Shown: positions 11,435 to 24,445, numbered from the stretch's first letter. The stretch: DNA of 64,000 bases from Viscum album (GCA_963277665.1 OY728143.1:1118726110-1118790109); one strand, 5' to 3'. Notes: generated from the letters alone by a model not told the origin. A program made the numbers and translations.

Positions 11435-12919
11435 GGGGAGGAGGGGCTCCTTAAGAACGACTGGAAGTATTTTTTTTTATATACATATTCTTTGTTTCAT
11501 AAATTCCAAAACACATTAAATTAGAGGATAAAATGAATCATGTTCTAAATAAAATCATCCAACTAGAATTGGATATGTTTTGGACATTTGTTTAATTTTT
11601 ATAATCTCATTTATTTTAATTATTCATTATTATGGTAATCAATGCATCATCATTGTGTCATAAATTATTTTATATATATGATGTCTAAAAATAATAAATA
11701 AAATACCATGATGTAGCAAATATTTGTATATTTAAAATTAATATTTATTGTTTAAGAGATAACTTATATAACCCCATGTAAAAAATTGATTTACTAAAAG
11801 ATATATGTTTGTGTCATTTTTGCCTTTACTTTTAATTAATTAATATAATGTGTCATTATCACTCCCATGTGGGTCCATGGGGACCCCAAAATGACCAAAT
11901 GACGAAATTAGTGGTAAATATCTCATACAATAGAGATAGGATATGTTTTAGGGTAATTTACAATTATTATAATATTATTTTTTACCCTTAGTTACCAGAT
12001 TTACCCTTTAACCATGATAAATAAAATATTTACTGATGTAAATATTCATAATGTCTAAAAATAAAAAGATAACTATTTACATGATTTGGAACAAAAAATA
12101 CAAAATATCTAATCCATTTTTACACATTCAAAACATTTTAGAGGGACAAATTGATTTAAAATTAATTTCCGTTTTCAAAACAAAAAGCATGTTTTTATGA
12201 AATAATAACTATCTAAAGATTGACACATGTTTATGTCCAATTTAAGAGTGAAATTATTTCCAATGACCAACACAGGATTAATTAGTAAAAATATAATCTG
12301 ATTTCAATTTAAAACTAATTATGAGATTATCTAACCATATAAATAAATCATATGAAAATGAAGTTTTGAATTAAAATGCGTTATTTTTTACTATTAATGA
12401 AAACATTATCTTTATAAAAAAAATACCAAAAATTTACCCAATGTAAATTTGGATGTCCTGATTCTAAATAAGAATTGTATTTTGTCAAATAAAACATATT
12501 AAAGTTACCAAAACATGCTTTAAAAATGGTTCTCAATCAAAAGGCTATAAAACTACCTTCTAAAGAATATTGGACTATTTATGCTTAAAATCAGATTATT
12601 TCTTATTTTTAGCCACTAAAATTTATTGGATAAATGTTAAAACATTTAAAAAACATGTATCACCATATTTTAGTTATTTCTAGTCATTATCGGGATTAAA
12701 ATGTCTATACATCAACTACCATTTAAAATAATAATATTAAATTAATATTTTTCAGTATAACTCACCGTTTTGTGAAACGTAAGATTTCAAAGAAACCCAT
12801 TGATGCATATCAGTTACTCTATCGAAAATATCATCCTCATTAAATTAAAATTAATTTTTAATTCACAAATATTAATTAATATGAAAATGTCATATTCTTT
12901 ATTTACCATGGATGATACA

Positions 12920-12960
12920 TCCTTATCCCCTTTTTGAAATTGCGTCCTCGCAATTTTATT
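12920..12960 (-). promoter_or_regulatory. Polypurine tract and pre-PPT motif, element A
   Basis: The sense strand reads TTGCGAGGACGCAATTTC, then AAAAAGGGGATAAGGA, then the LTR start. The tract primes plus-strand DNA synthesis. The GCGAGGACGCAATT motif is shared with F, C and, in decayed form, D and B. Confidence 0.75.
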
Positions 12961-14160
12961 CACCTATCAAATAAATTGGGATATTTATCACTCATAGAAT
13001 TTTCTGATTCCCACATTTCCTCTTTAATCATATGGTTTTTCCACACAACTTATACCTGATGGATTAAATTTTTTTGCGACACATTATCTCTTTGGTCAAG
13101 AATTTGAACTGGTTGTTCCTTATAAAAAAAGATTATCTTCAAACTAAGCTACATAGGGCTCAAAACATGAGATGGATCTGACATATTCTTTCCCAACATT
13201 GAAACATGAAAATCATTGTGTACCTGGGATATACCTGGAGGTTAAGACACATTATAGGCAAGTGATCCAACTTTCTCTAGGATTTCATAGGGTCCAATGA
13301 AACTCAGACTCTTCTTTCCCTTCTTACCAAAACTCGTCACAAATTTCCATGGAAAAACATGGAGAAATACATGATCACTAACCTAAAAATAAAGAACCTT
13401 CCTCATATTATCCGCACAACTTTTCTACTAGATTTAAGCTGTTCTCATGTTCAACTGAATTAATTGAACTTTTTGTGCCATCTCTTCTACCAATTCCAGT
13501 CTCATCAGATTCTTTTCACCTACTTCATCTCAAAAATGTGGAGTTCAATATCTCTTTCCATAAAATGCCTCAAATGGTGCCATATATACACTAGAATTAT
13601 AAGAATTAATATATAAAAATTCAAACAAAGAAAGATATTGTTCCCAACGTACTTGGTAATCCATTGAGCATGCACGTAGCATACTTCTAATATTTGAATT
13701 GTTCGTTCTGACTTTCCATCAGATTAAGGATGAAAAGTTGTACTAAAATTTAATTCAGTACCCGATGACTTCAGAACGCCTTTCCAAAAGTTAGATGTAA
13801 ACTTGGGATCATGATCAGATAAAATAGAGAGTGGAATCTAGGAATCCTGACTATCTATTTAATATAAAATCCAGAAAGTTGATCTATAGAAAAAGTATCA
13901 TGAATAAGAAGGAAATGAGCAGATTTAGTCAATCGATCAATAACAACACAAATTTTATTTTTACCACGAGATGTTTCTGGTAATCCTACAACGAAGTCCA
14001 TGGATAGATTTTCCAATTTCAACTTTGGCACTAGTAAATGATGAAGAATCCCTTTCGGTAGTGGTCTCTCTACTTTATCTTGTTGACAAGTTATACACTT
14101 CACTGTAAAGTCAGCAATATTTATTTTCATTCTTTCCCACAAGAAATACTCTCAAAGATC
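12961..14160 (-). pseudogene. Element A integrase and chromodomain-like tail (remnant)
   Basis: The open segment 13855-14142 (95 aa) has the zinc-binding CITC (C16, C19) and MDFVVGLP with the first catalytic Asp (D49). It also has VVIDRLTKSAHF (66-77). Downstream, toward lower coordinates, LSDHDPKFTS supplies the second Asp. HP-stop-SDGKSERTIQ supplies the Glu, with a stop where Gln is expected. Further on come FIGPYEILEKVGSLAYN, HVSMLGKNM, SDPSHVLSP and YKEQPVQILDQ, the chromodomain-type end of Del/Tekay elements. The active-site triad is still spelled out across frames, but stops and frameshifts kill it. Function when intact: insertion of the cDNA copy into chromatin. Confidence 0.88.
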
Positions 14161-15730
14161 TTTGTACATCTTAGTGAAACCAAGATGAACTGAAAATGAA
14201 GAACTATGAGCTTCCCATAACAACTCTTTCATTAACTGTTAATCACAAGGCACACATAATCTCTTCAAAAATCTCATAACACAATCATTATCAATGTTAA
14301 ATTTAGGAAACATACCCTATTAAACAAATTAAGCCATTTTTTACAACTCACTAACTCCCATCTCCGCTTGTTTAATTCTGTCTGATTGAGATGATTTCAT
14401 TGACATCTGAAACAAAATAGATGAATTTCAAGAACCAACAACTTCTATGAAAAATTTCATCAAATCATTAATCAATGGATCTTATTCTAAATGTAACATG
14501 GATAATGTATCATTACATTTCCGACTCAATGAATCAGTTACTATATATGTCTTTCCTGGATGAAAATGAATTTTGCATTCATAATCTTTGATTAATTCTA
14601 GACATCTCCTCTACTTCATGATCTATTATTTCTAAGTGAATATATATACCAAACTTTTTTGTTCAGTATATATTTCACATTTGAATCCATATAGATGATT
14701 CCTACTAATTTTTGAAGCAAAAATAATTGATGAAAATTCCAAATCAAGTGTAGGGTAATTTAACTCTTGATCATTCAACTGACATGACACATAAGAAATT
14801 ACCTGATCATTCTATAAAAGAAAAAATCCAAGTCCTATCAATGATGCCTCACTGTAGATAATAAACTCACCATTTCTATAAGGTAGTGATAAAAACTAGA
14901 GCATTCACGAATCTTTTATTCAATTCCGGAAAACAATCATCTCATACTTTTATCCAAATTAAATTAACCCAATTTCTTGTTAACATAGTCAGTTGGATAG
15001 ATAACCATGCAAAATTTCCAACCAAATTATAGTAATAACCGACTAATCCAAGAAAACTAGGAATATCAGTTATATTTGTGGGTCATTCCATTCTAAAACA
15101 CAGTTTTTTAGTAGGATAAACAGCTTTTCCATTTTTTGAAACTATGTGACCTAGGAATGAAATTATTTTCTTCCAAAACTCAAACTTTCTAAATTTTCCA
15201 AACAATTTCTTTTATTTTAAGGTTTGCAAGACAACCCTTAAATGACTTTCATGGTATTATTTAATTTTCAAATAAACCAAAATATCCTCAGTGAACCCAA
15301 CCACAAACTTATCCAATAACTCAAATAAAATTCTATTCAATAGATCAATGAAAATGGCAGGTGCATTGGTTAATCCCAAAGGAATAACTACACATTCATA
15401 ATGGCCATATATAGTACAAAACATGGTCTTTGAAATTTCAGCTTCCTTTACTTTCAACTGATGGTACCCTGACCTCAAATCAATCTTTTGAAAATATTGG
15501 GCTCCCATGAGCTGATCAAACAAATCATCTATATGAGGCAAAGGATATATGTTCTTAACAGTGATTTTATTTAAGGCTCTATAATCAATGCAAAGTCTCA
15601 TTCAACCATATGTTTTTTAACAAACAGGACTTGAGAACCCCATGGTTATGTGATAGGTCGAGTGAAACCATTATCTATTAAATCCTCAATTGATTCTTTA
15701 ACTCTATAAGTTCAATTTCTGCCCTTTCCT
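14161..15730 (-). pseudogene. Element A reverse transcriptase and RNase H (remnant)
   Basis: The RT open segment 15257-15601 (114 aa) has [30 protein letters not shown] and the first catalytic Asp in [12 protein letters not shown] (D41). [11 protein letters not shown] follows. The catalytic box reads FTEDILVY instead of FIDDILVY, so the first Asp of the pair is Glu (E105). Upstream in another frame is GFTRPIT, stop, PWGSQVLFVKK. RNase H follows at about 14510-14870: NYPTLDLEF, HLYGFKCEIYTEQKSL (usually YTDHKSL, so its Asp is also changed), then LELIKDYECKIHFHPGK. Together these enzymes copy element RNA to DNA. The altered acids plus stops indicate long inactivity. Confidence 0.9.
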
Positions 15731-15943
15731 AAGGGGGTTTGAAATTTTCATAGCATCAGAAACCATGTTAACAGTAAATTCAACTTCCCGATCAGGTATT
15801 ATACCAGGTAACTCATCAAGAAAATATCAGCATACTCATTTACCACTAGAACATCATTAATCGGAATAGTTCCTTTTTTTCAAAAATATATGCAATGTAA
15901 CATTCATTTCAATATTTTACTAGTTTCTAATATTCTTGATAAG

Positions 15944-16369
15944 TTATAAAATTTTAGCGTTCATTCTTGTACACAAAATAAAAATATTTCTTAAAATAAA
16001 CCGTTGTATCTCTGCTGTCAATTTAGCATGATAAATAGAAATCCAATCCATACCCAAAATAACATCAAACTCTACTAGAGGAAAAACAATAATGTTTGAA
16101 GGTAGATTCTTTACACACAGAAGGATATGAAGGTTCTTATAATTTCTGTTTGACTCAACATTTCCTCCTGATGTTTTTACCACAAGTTTAGGATTCATAT
16201 CTTGAGATTGAATTCCCAATTTAGTAGAAAATGTTTCAGAGGTGAAAGAATGTGTAGACCATAAATCAAATAACACATTGGCATAATCTGAAAAAACAAA
16301 CAGTTTACCTGATACTAATTCATTTGGTGGACCATCATCTTCTGAAGTAGTTATAAACCATTTAACCAC
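15944..16369 (-). pseudogene. Element A aspartic protease (remnant)
   Basis: An open segment of 141 aa. VLFDLWSTHSF (32-42) matches the retropepsin active site VLFDSGATHSF. The catalytic Asp (D35) is kept but Ser-Gly is replaced by Leu-Trp, which should abolish activity. FDVILGMDWISIYHAKLT (101-118) is the second conserved block of gypsy proteases. The protease normally cleaves the gag-pol polyprotein. It lies between the gag zinc knuckle and RT, in the standard gypsy order. The methionine start is incidental, since the protein was part of a polyprotein. Confidence 0.88.
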
Positions 16370-17300
16370 CCTTTCGGCATGTGGTCTGGATGCTTTCCCT
16401 TAGTTGAGTTCTTCACTGGAAAATCATTTTCACAATGAGGCATTTTATTGTGCTTAAAACCTTTTATTTATTGTATATCGGTTTTTGTCTTAACATACCC
16501 GGATCATTTTTAGTACAATTACAAGACCTATGCCCCATTTTACCACATCATCAGCACTTACCAGAATTCAAAATACACTCCCCAACGTGCTTTTTACTAC
16601 TATTTCCACAAACTGTAAACATAAGTTTCTTACCATCAGACTTTTTTGAAGAGTTCTTCCCTTTCATCGGCCACCTCGACCTCTTATTCTGTTGTTTTTC
16701 AAAGAGCAACTAATCATCATCAAACTCCATTTACACCTTCCCTGCATATCAAATGAGGTTCTTATAAATTTTTATCTCACGAGAAGCTAAATACCATTGA
16801 TAATTTTGATTTAATCCTGAGTAAAACTGATTGATTTTAATATCAAGATCTCATATTCAAATTTGTGCATAAATTTCCAGCTGACTGAATTATGCTTTAT
16901 TAGAAGCCATTTATTCATCATCCTGCCTGAATTACAGGAATAGTTTTTCCAAATTAAGAAGAACCACATTTGGAAAATATATTTCTAGAAACAAACCTTT
17001 GAATTCATAACAATCGAAAGCATCAATCTCCTCACCATCCTAGATATTTTTCACTATCGACCACCACTGATCGTCTTCACCTTTAAAACTATAAACAAAA
17101 AGACTAACCTTTTGATGTTATGAACACCAAATGGATATCTCCACCATTTATAGCCAGAGATAATTGTGCCATCATGGAATCAAATTGTTCAGTTCCAATT
17201 CCGACCATATCAGGTTTCTAATTTGGAAGGTTGTCTTCCTCCTGATGTCGTCCCATCATAGCTGCACTGTTTCCTCTGCGGAAAACCATTATGAAACCAG
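16370..17300 (-). pseudogene. Element A gag with zinc knuckles (remnant)
   Basis: Minus-strand translation near 16500-16620 gives CGNSSKKHVGEC, then two stops, then CGKMGHRSCNC. These match the paired knuckles (CGK-H-GEC and CGQ-GH--RDC) of plant gypsy gag. Upstream, pieces such as FPNVVLLNLEKLFL and FSQLEIYAQ match the retrotransposon-gag domain that forms the virus-like particle. Stops and shifts occur every few dozen codons. The + strand open frame at 16435-16713 is an antisense shadow of the knuckle region. Confidence 0.8.
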
Positions 17301-17417
17301 AAATTTCTTAGGCAAAGCTACATGGTAATCGATAAATTATATATCATTTAAATATTATGTTAAATTAATTTATGGATATTAATTTAACAATACTGTAACC
17401 CCTATAGTTTTCTAAAC

Positions 17418-17434
17418 TGACCTCTGATACAAAC
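17418..17434 (-). promoter_or_regulatory. Primer-binding site of element A
   Basis: The sense strand right after the LTR end reads GTTTGTATCAGAGGTCAG, one base off TGGTATCAGAGG. This is complementary to the 3' end of initiator tRNA-Met, the usual primer of plant gypsy elements. Confidence 0.8.
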
Positions 17435-18846
17435 TATAAGGCCCCATCCTTAAACATTTCATAATCTTGAATTATGTTAATTATTAACATTTAGGATATT
17501 TTTATATTTAGAGTTTTAGAGAATTAGGCCATTACTAATAAATTAAATCTCATATATTACCGTGTAGACACTACTACTCAGTATCATTTTTTTCATAAAA
17601 TAAAAACTCTTGAAAAAAAGAGAGTCATGTATAGTTCCACATTTTAGATAGCATGACTTTTCTATGATTCCATCAGTGACCTTATTCATCTTTAAGTACT
17701 ATGAAAAACTTTTCAAAAAAAACATAGGAGGATCCTAAAACACTCAGTAAGGATTATAAAATAATGAAATAAAACATTAGTCCATCAATACATACCAAGT
17801 ATATGCTCTTTAACATACCTCATGAAAACATATGATTTATGAATAACACACAGAAATAATAAATCATAATGGTAACTAATGGCATTCATAACATACATAC
17901 ATTGTAGCATTCACAACTACATTTGGTGTCACATTTGGAAAACCCATCACAGTATATTCTCAAAATATCTTAAGAGAAACATCAGTGTTTACCTCTGTCA
18001 CGTAACCCAATACATTAGAGAGAAATCTCAGGCTCACCTGCCCTAGGATTATCACGGAACTAACAATATAAATTAACAATGCCCAAGAACCATAACATAT
18101 TCACAACACAAAAAAACAAACATAAAGGAATGTTAAAATTTCCCCATTCAAATCACAATATATCATTTACATATATTGACATAACCAATCCATTATCTAA
18201 TACATCTTCAATAAAAAACTACATAAAAGTGTATATGGTATTTATTTTCCGTTAAAAACATTAGGACTTGTCAAGGAACCCAAATTTCAATAATTCTCAC
18301 AGTGACAGAAATGTCATTGTCACCGCGTACATTAAAAAGTAACATTCCATTTACAATTTTGTAAAACAGTACATAAATAATGATTCCCTTTAGGATTAAT
18401 TGAAATGTCAAAGGGGTTTATACACCGTATAAAACAAACTCATGTATAAATCAAAATATGCCTCAATGAATGGTCATTGAGACGATGTCCCTTTCCACAT
18501 ATCCGACTTGACTCGTTTGTTTTTTAATCTCATCAATAATAAAATAAAGTTAATTTATCCATGCCTCATAACCTTTTTCAAGTTTATTATTACTTTAATA
18601 TCACTTAATACCATGTTATAATCATTACATAATCTACTATGTTAATAATGGTCGTTTTGTTGATATTTGGTATTTGAGCCTAAGATGAACTTTTTATAAC
18701 TACAAGTTGTCCCTGTGGTCAAAATTCCATTATCTCAAGATTGATATTCATTATTTAGAAGTCATATATTTCATATATATCCATTATATATGTGTATTTA
18801 TAATATTACCTAACATTTGGAAATAATAAATGAAATGCACCATTCA

Positions 18847-19250
18847 GAGAGACGGTAAGCAATACATACGCATGCACGATACTTTCATTTCTATTACCTA
18901 TTTTAATGGAATAAAAAAAGAATGATACATAGGTATATTATAATTTCATTATAATATCATATATAATATCACTGAATCTATCCTTTAAATGTCCCATGTT
19001 TGGAATGAACGAGTCATATCACATTGACGGGGCAGTAGTCCGCACTTCCTCAGATTAAATTATCACATTTACCCATTATGAAAACCATATATGTTTGATA
19101 TAAATAAAAATTATGGAAGTATAGTGGATATATAAATATAATATTTATCACATATAAATACAGTTTCATGTTAATAACCTCCATGATAGGCACTTGGAGA
19201 TATTTGGTAAATCATTGTTTAGTGAGGCAACAGTCCGCCGTCAACAGAAA
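18847..19250 (-). repeat. Series of three spaced CpG-rich motifs, A 5' LTR
   Basis: On +: AGAGACGGTAAGCAATAC (18847), GACGGGGCAGTAGTCCGCAC (19026) and GTGAGGCAACAGTCCGCCG (19222), about 179 and 196 bp apart. These are the same three as in the 3' LTR, each keeping its own character. Confidence 0.75.
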
Positions 19251-19606
19251 CAGTATGTTCATATCCATTAGATGGAGGTGGGTGGATGTGTAGTTCAAAT
19301 AAATCTCCTAAGACAACCTAGTATGTTGATTATAATAGTGTTGTTATAAAATAAAGTAATAAAGAGAGTTTAGGGGGTTTGAGAAGTTAAATAAGAAAAT
19401 AACTTAAGATAAGATGTTACATATAAATCGGGTATCCCCCTTTGGTTTGATCCAAAAGGTTTACTTGATTTGCCTTATTCCAAAGGGAATTCTACTAGGA
19501 GGAATATAGGTATGTAGGGAGCTTAATTGGGAAGAGGTTTTATTATCCATGTTGCTTGATAGGTGTGAGTAATGGGTTATATGTGGTGATCTTTTGTAAG
19601 GAGGAG

Positions 19607-19611
19607 TAGGG
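19607..19611. other. Target-site duplication of F, left copy (TAGGG)
   Basis: Perfect 5-bp match to 31396-31400. Joining the flanks restores a continuous A LTR (GGAGTAGGG then GCTC, versus GGAGGAGGGGCTC in the 3' LTR at 11437-11450). Confidence 0.95.
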
Positions 19612-20879
19612 TATAAGGACCAAGCCTTAAAACATTACATAATATTGAATTAAATGAATAATTCATATTGATGATCTATTAAGGTTCATAGTTTTAGAGA
19701 GTTAAGACATAACTATTACATCTCAAAAGATTACAATGTAGACACTTCTACTCGGTTACCAATTTCTCATAAAATAAAAACTCTTAGAAAGAAACATGTC
19801 TAGTTCAATGTTTTAGATAGCATGTCTTTCCTTGATCCCATCCTTGACCCTATTCATCTTTAAGTCCTGTGGAAAACATTTCAAAAACCTGGGATGAGCA
19901 TAAAAATCTCAGTATGGGATACGAAAAGATGGAAAACTATTATCTTCTCAAAAAAATAAGTAAATCATGAATACTTCATCATAAGTAATACTTTTCACAT
20001 TTATGAAGTAGTAAATACACTTCACTGATTAAAAGATCATTGCTTACCCTTTTTGTAACCAAAATATCACTATAAACCCCATATAAAGAACACATAATAT
20101 AAAAACGTAACTTGGGACATAAACATAATTAATTAGAATAACCATACGGTAGAATTCCACACATTTAACTAAATGGAATAGCCATACAGCGACTTCCACA
20201 CCCAATGCATTGTAGGTTATAAAGTAACCACATGTCCTAGTATTCATGGAACCACCCGTCATTTGTTTTATCACATAACCACCCGTCAAATGTCCAAGTA
20301 CCATTATAAAATCATAACACATAAAACCAATATAATGGAATGATTACATTTCCACATTTCAATCACAATATATCATTTTAATATATTGAGGAAAAATAAT
20401 ACCTTATGAAAAACCATTTCATTACCAAAATATGTAAAAGAGTATAAGGTTTTTTTATTTTCTTTTAAAACATTATGGCTTGTTGAGGATTCCAAAGATC
20501 AAATAATACTCGCGGTGGCGGAAAGGTCGTTGTCACCGCGTACGTTAAAAACATACTTTTTTTCATTTAGTAAAATGCATCGTAGAGAAAATATTCCTTT
20601 TGAATGAAATGAAAAGTCAAAAGGGTTTATTATAAAACTAATAAAAGAAGGTTGTATGTAAATTTAGGTATTCCTCAATGAAAGGATATTGAGACGAAGT
20701 CCCGTACAAGGATGGTATCATTAGATTATGGAAAAATAAATTACATAATTATGTCTGAAAAATATAAGTACACACAAAATAAGTTGATATTAAGTGTAAA
20801 ACAATCATAGATCATCCACACATATTCATAGCATGACATAATCAAGAAGTAGATGTTTAACCCAAAGGATTGAAATTGG

Positions 20880-21680
20880 GTTAAGAAGTTCCCTTACAGA
20901 AATTTGACAGCCTAACGACATCACTTTAAAATTCAAAAAGTGAGTTGATGAGAGATAGAAAGTGTATCTCATAAAATGGACATAAAATTTATAGCAATAA
21001 GGAAATATAATAACATATCCCAACATTATGAAGATGTAAATTAAAAGACTAACAAAAATAAGTCTTTTAAAAAGAAGAGGGTGAATGGTTCCCTTACTGA
21101 CTGGGTAACATTCGAAACGTACTCCCCATGAAAGAAACACAATAAAAAGTTAATGTAAATACCCATAAATGAATGTATGTTACACAGAGAGTAGAATAAT
21201 GGGTCGTACATACACCACTCAAAGGAGATAGTGACATATATAACATGAATCTCACGTGAATAAATACTGAGATAAAAAACCATACCCCATTGTAATAAAT
21301 CAAGGCGCATGAAAAAAAGATAATAAGAACCAAATGAATTACAAAATACCATGAATATAAATAGAATCATGGTAATATATATGAAATGGAAGTACAAAAT
21401 ACACCACATGAAATAAATAAGTGGAAAAGAATGGAAATCTCATGTAATTAAAAGTGAGATAAGAAATCCCTTAAGAAAATTCGGCAACCTAACGACGCCA
21501 CATATAACATATATAAATGGATTGATGAGATAAAATATATTCTCTCATAATAATAATATAGGATATAAAGTAATAATAATATAAAATAACATCCCCTAAC
21601 ATAATAAATAGTATCTTAAAAGAAATGACATAAAAGAGAGTACTTAAAAAGAAAGAGAGAGGTTGGATCCCTTACCTCAT
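20880..21680 (-). repeat. Internal direct duplication in F 3' LTR, about 580 bp apart
   Basis: The block near 20885-21075 (TCCCTTACAG, ATTTGACAGCCTAACGACATC, GATGAGAGATAG, TAACATATCCCAACAT) recurs near 21465-21680 (TCCCTTAAGA, ATTCGGCAACCTAACGACGCC, GATGAGATAAAA, TAACATCCCCTAACAT). The 5' LTR has the same pair at about 27870-28070 and 28450-28650. Element A lacks this region. Confidence 0.7.
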
Positions 21681-22017
21681 GTCTGACTTGACTCGATAAT
21701 TCTTTACTCTCCGGAATAATAAAATAAAGTTAATTTCTACTTTCTTAAGAACCATTATAAATTTTATTATTCCTTTATATCACTTATTTCCATGTTATAA
21801 ACATTATGTAATCATTTAAGTTAATAATGTTCGTTTTGTCAATATTTGGTACTTAAGTCAAAAATGGACTTCTTATAATTACATGTTGTCAAAGGCTCAT
21901 TATATCCAGAATTATATTCATTATTTGGATATCATAAATATCTTATATATCCATCATATACATGTATTTATAATAGTACATAACATTTAGAGGTAAGAAA
22001 TGAAATGCACCATTCAT

Positions 22018-22420
22018 GGAGATGGTAAGCCATACGTACGCATTAACACTACTTCCATTTCTATTTCATATTGAATGTAACTAAAAAATAATGATACATA
22101 GTAGTATTATAATAATAGTATAGTATCATATATAATATCATTAACTCCATCATTTATACGTACCACATATGGTATTAACGAGTCATATCACTTTGAGGGT
22201 GTGGTAGTCTGCACTTCCTCTAATGAGATTATCGTGTTTACACATAATGGAAACCATAAAGGTATGATATAAAAAGAAAAATACAGAATCATAGAGTAAA
22301 AACAAACATAATATATATCATATATAAAAATAGTGTCATCTTAACGGCCACCATGAAAGGTGTTAATAGAATATTGAACAATCATCGTTTCGTGAGGCAG
22401 TAATTTGCAACACACAGAAA
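22018..22420 (-). repeat. Series of three spaced CpG-rich motifs, F 3' LTR
   Basis: On +: GGAGATGGTAAGCCATACG then TACGCATTAAC (22018), GAGGGTGTGGTAGTCTGCAC (22195) and CGTGAGGCAGTAATTTGC (22391), about 178 and 195 bp apart. Confidence 0.75.
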
Positions 22421-22585
22421 TAATATTTTATTTAACCATTAGACAGAGGTGTGTTTGTAAGTCTAAATAAAATACTTTTCATAACTACATACTAGTATAT
22501 TTAAGATACTAGTGTGGTTATGGAATCAAATAATAATAATTTTAGGGGGGTGAATAAGGAAAAATAAAAGAAAGAAACTGGAGAG

Positions 22586-22610
22586 AAGACATTACCTCTA
22601 AATCGGGTAA
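22586..22610 (-). promoter_or_regulatory. Splice-donor-like site, F 3' LTR
   Basis: The sense strand reads TACCCGATTTAGAG/GTAATG, about 175 bp after the TATA box. It is identical in the 5' LTR. Confidence 0.5.
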
Positions 22611-22762
22611 CTGTTTTTAATTTGAGCCAAAGGCTTCTTTGGGAAGACTTCTGCCCAAATTGAGGCTTTTAAAAGTAATAGAGGGATGTGGAGAGATAAT
22701 ATGAGAAGAGTTTGTAAGATCCAAGGGCTTGAGAGGTGTGGGTATGGGGGTATAGATGGGGG

Positions 22763-22773
22763 CCTTTTATAAG
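22763..22773 (-). promoter_or_regulatory. TATA box, F 3' LTR
   Basis: The sense strand reads CCTCTTATAAAAGGCCCCC. Confidence 0.65.
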
Positions 22774-24414
22774 AGGGAGGATGATCACATTTGGAAAGTC
22801 TTGAAATATTACTTTATTATAAAATGGTTTTCGGATTTTAAAGGTCCCAAAATGATATATGTCGAGGATAAGGTGATAAAGGTTCTAAATACACCCATCC
22901 AATAGGTTTTTATACAAGTTTAAGTCTTATATTATTCATTATATTTTCATTTTATTTAAATCGATTATTAACTGGGTAATCACTGCATTATCATGGTGTC
23001 ATAAATAAATAAATTTATTTAATTTTTAAATATTATAAAAAAATACCATGAGGTAGGAAATCCTTTTATCTTTCAAATTAATATTTTTAGTCAAAACGAT
23101 AACTTATATAACCCCATGTAAGTATTGTTTTTGGAAAAAAATACATTTTTGTGACATTTTTATTTTTACTTTAAATAAAAAGTTATTAATGTCATTATAA
23201 TACTCAAGTGGCTCCATGGGGCCCCCAAATTGACCCATGGATTGTGTTGGTCGACCATGAATCATCCAATAAGGTTTGGAAATGTTTCAAGGTATTTTTA
23301 TATTTTTATAATATTATTTTACCTTAAATTACCCTAATTACCTTTAATCGCACTTCATAAAACTCAAAAGTTACTATTCACCAAAAATTATTTTATTCTC
23401 ATTGAACCACATTTTACTAAATAATGACAACGATGTTTTTAGGATTTTTGAAATTCAATTCACAGAAGCGAAAAATTTCATTTAAATGAAAAATTGAGTT
23501 TTTAACTACTAATGAGTGGTTTCACAATTCATCAAAAATTGATGTTTTTCAGAAAAATACCAAAAATTCACCCTAATCTATATTTGATATTCAAAATTCT
23601 AAAATAATTTCAATTTTACCAAATTCAAAACATAGAAGTTGCATTAATTAATTTTATAATTATTTCCCATTATAAAAACAAATATCATGTTTTTAAGAAG
23701 CAATATCTATTAAAAGATTGACACTAATATATGTCCAATTTCTAAGTGAAATTAATTCCACTGGCCACCATTGGATTTAATGATAAAAATATATTTTTAC
23801 TACACTCTAAAACCAACTAAAAATATAAACTAACCATATAAATAAATTAGATTAAAAAGAAGGGTTTGAATTAAAATACGGCATTTCCACTGTTCATTAG
23901 AAAAGAACTCTATCAGAAAAATAAGAGAAATTTACACAAAATACATTTTGATGTCCTGATTCTAAAGAATATTTTTATTTTGTCAATTATAACATATAAA
24001 ATTGTCAAAAGTAGTTTTAAAAATGGTTTTCAATCAAAATACGGTTAATCGACCTTTTAAAGAACATTAGAATGCTTATGCTTAAAATCAAATTATTTTC
24101 TTATTTTTAGCCACTAACTTTTATTTGATAAATGTGAAAATATTTAACAAACATATATAATCATTTTTTAGTTAGTTCTGTTCATTCCCACCATTACAAC
24201 GGCTAGGGGATAACTACCATTTAAAATAATATTATTATATTATTAGTGTGCAACATAAGATTTCAAAGAAACTCGTTGTTGCGTATTGGGTACACCATTA
24301 AACCTAGCATCCCCTTTAAAGTAATATAAATATTTTATTCAATAATATTAATATATATATATATATATATATTAATAGTTCATATTCATTATTTACCAGG
24401 GATGTTACATCATT

Positions 24415-24445
24415 CCCCCCTTTTGGGAATTGTGTCCTCGCAATT
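24415..24445 (-). promoter_or_regulatory. Polypurine tract and pre-PPT motif, element F
   Basis: The sense strand reads TTGCGAGGACACAATTCCC, then AAAAGGGGGGAATG, then the LTR start TGTAAC. Confidence 0.85.

Larger units (their letters stand above)
9277..12919 (-). repeat. 3' LTR of element A
   Basis: The high end reads TGTATCATCC on the sense strand (a mutated TGTAACATCC) directly after the PPT. The low end reads GGGGACTTATT, aligning with GGGGCCTTATA of the 5' LTR. It contains a TATA box (11424-11434), a donor-like site (11246-11270), three spaced CpG-rich motifs (10681-11083) and an acceptor-like site (9539-9540). The open frame at 9736-9924 lies in the transcribed leader and has no recognisable domain. 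Confidence 0.88.
17435..19611 (-). repeat. 5' LTR of element A, 3' part (before F insertion)
   Basis: This piece runs from the PBS junction (TATAAGGCCCCATCC on +) to the TAGGG target duplication. It holds the acceptor-like site near 17700, motif series copies at 18847-18876, 19026-19052 and 19222-19250, the donor-like site at 19411-19435 and a mutated TATA box at 19591-19600. It continues at 31401. Confidence 0.88.
19612..24409 (-). repeat. 3' LTR of element F
   Basis: Sense-strand ends are TGTAACATCCC and GTCCTTATA. It carries the TATA box 22763-22773, donor-like site 22586-22610, motif series 22018-22420, an internal duplication (20880-21680) and an acceptor-like CCACAG/GAC near 19870. An (AT)n run lies at 24353-24373. 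Open frames inside (20044-20322, 20826-21140, 21041-21409, 21094-21333) have counterparts in the 5' LTR only because the LTRs are copies. They show no domain. Confidence 0.95.

Noticed and set aside
24353..24373. (AT)n microsatellites here and at 32828-32850
   Set aside because: Simple repeats near the 5' (U3) ends of F's 3' LTR and A's 5' LTR; common in A+T-rich DNA and without further structure.
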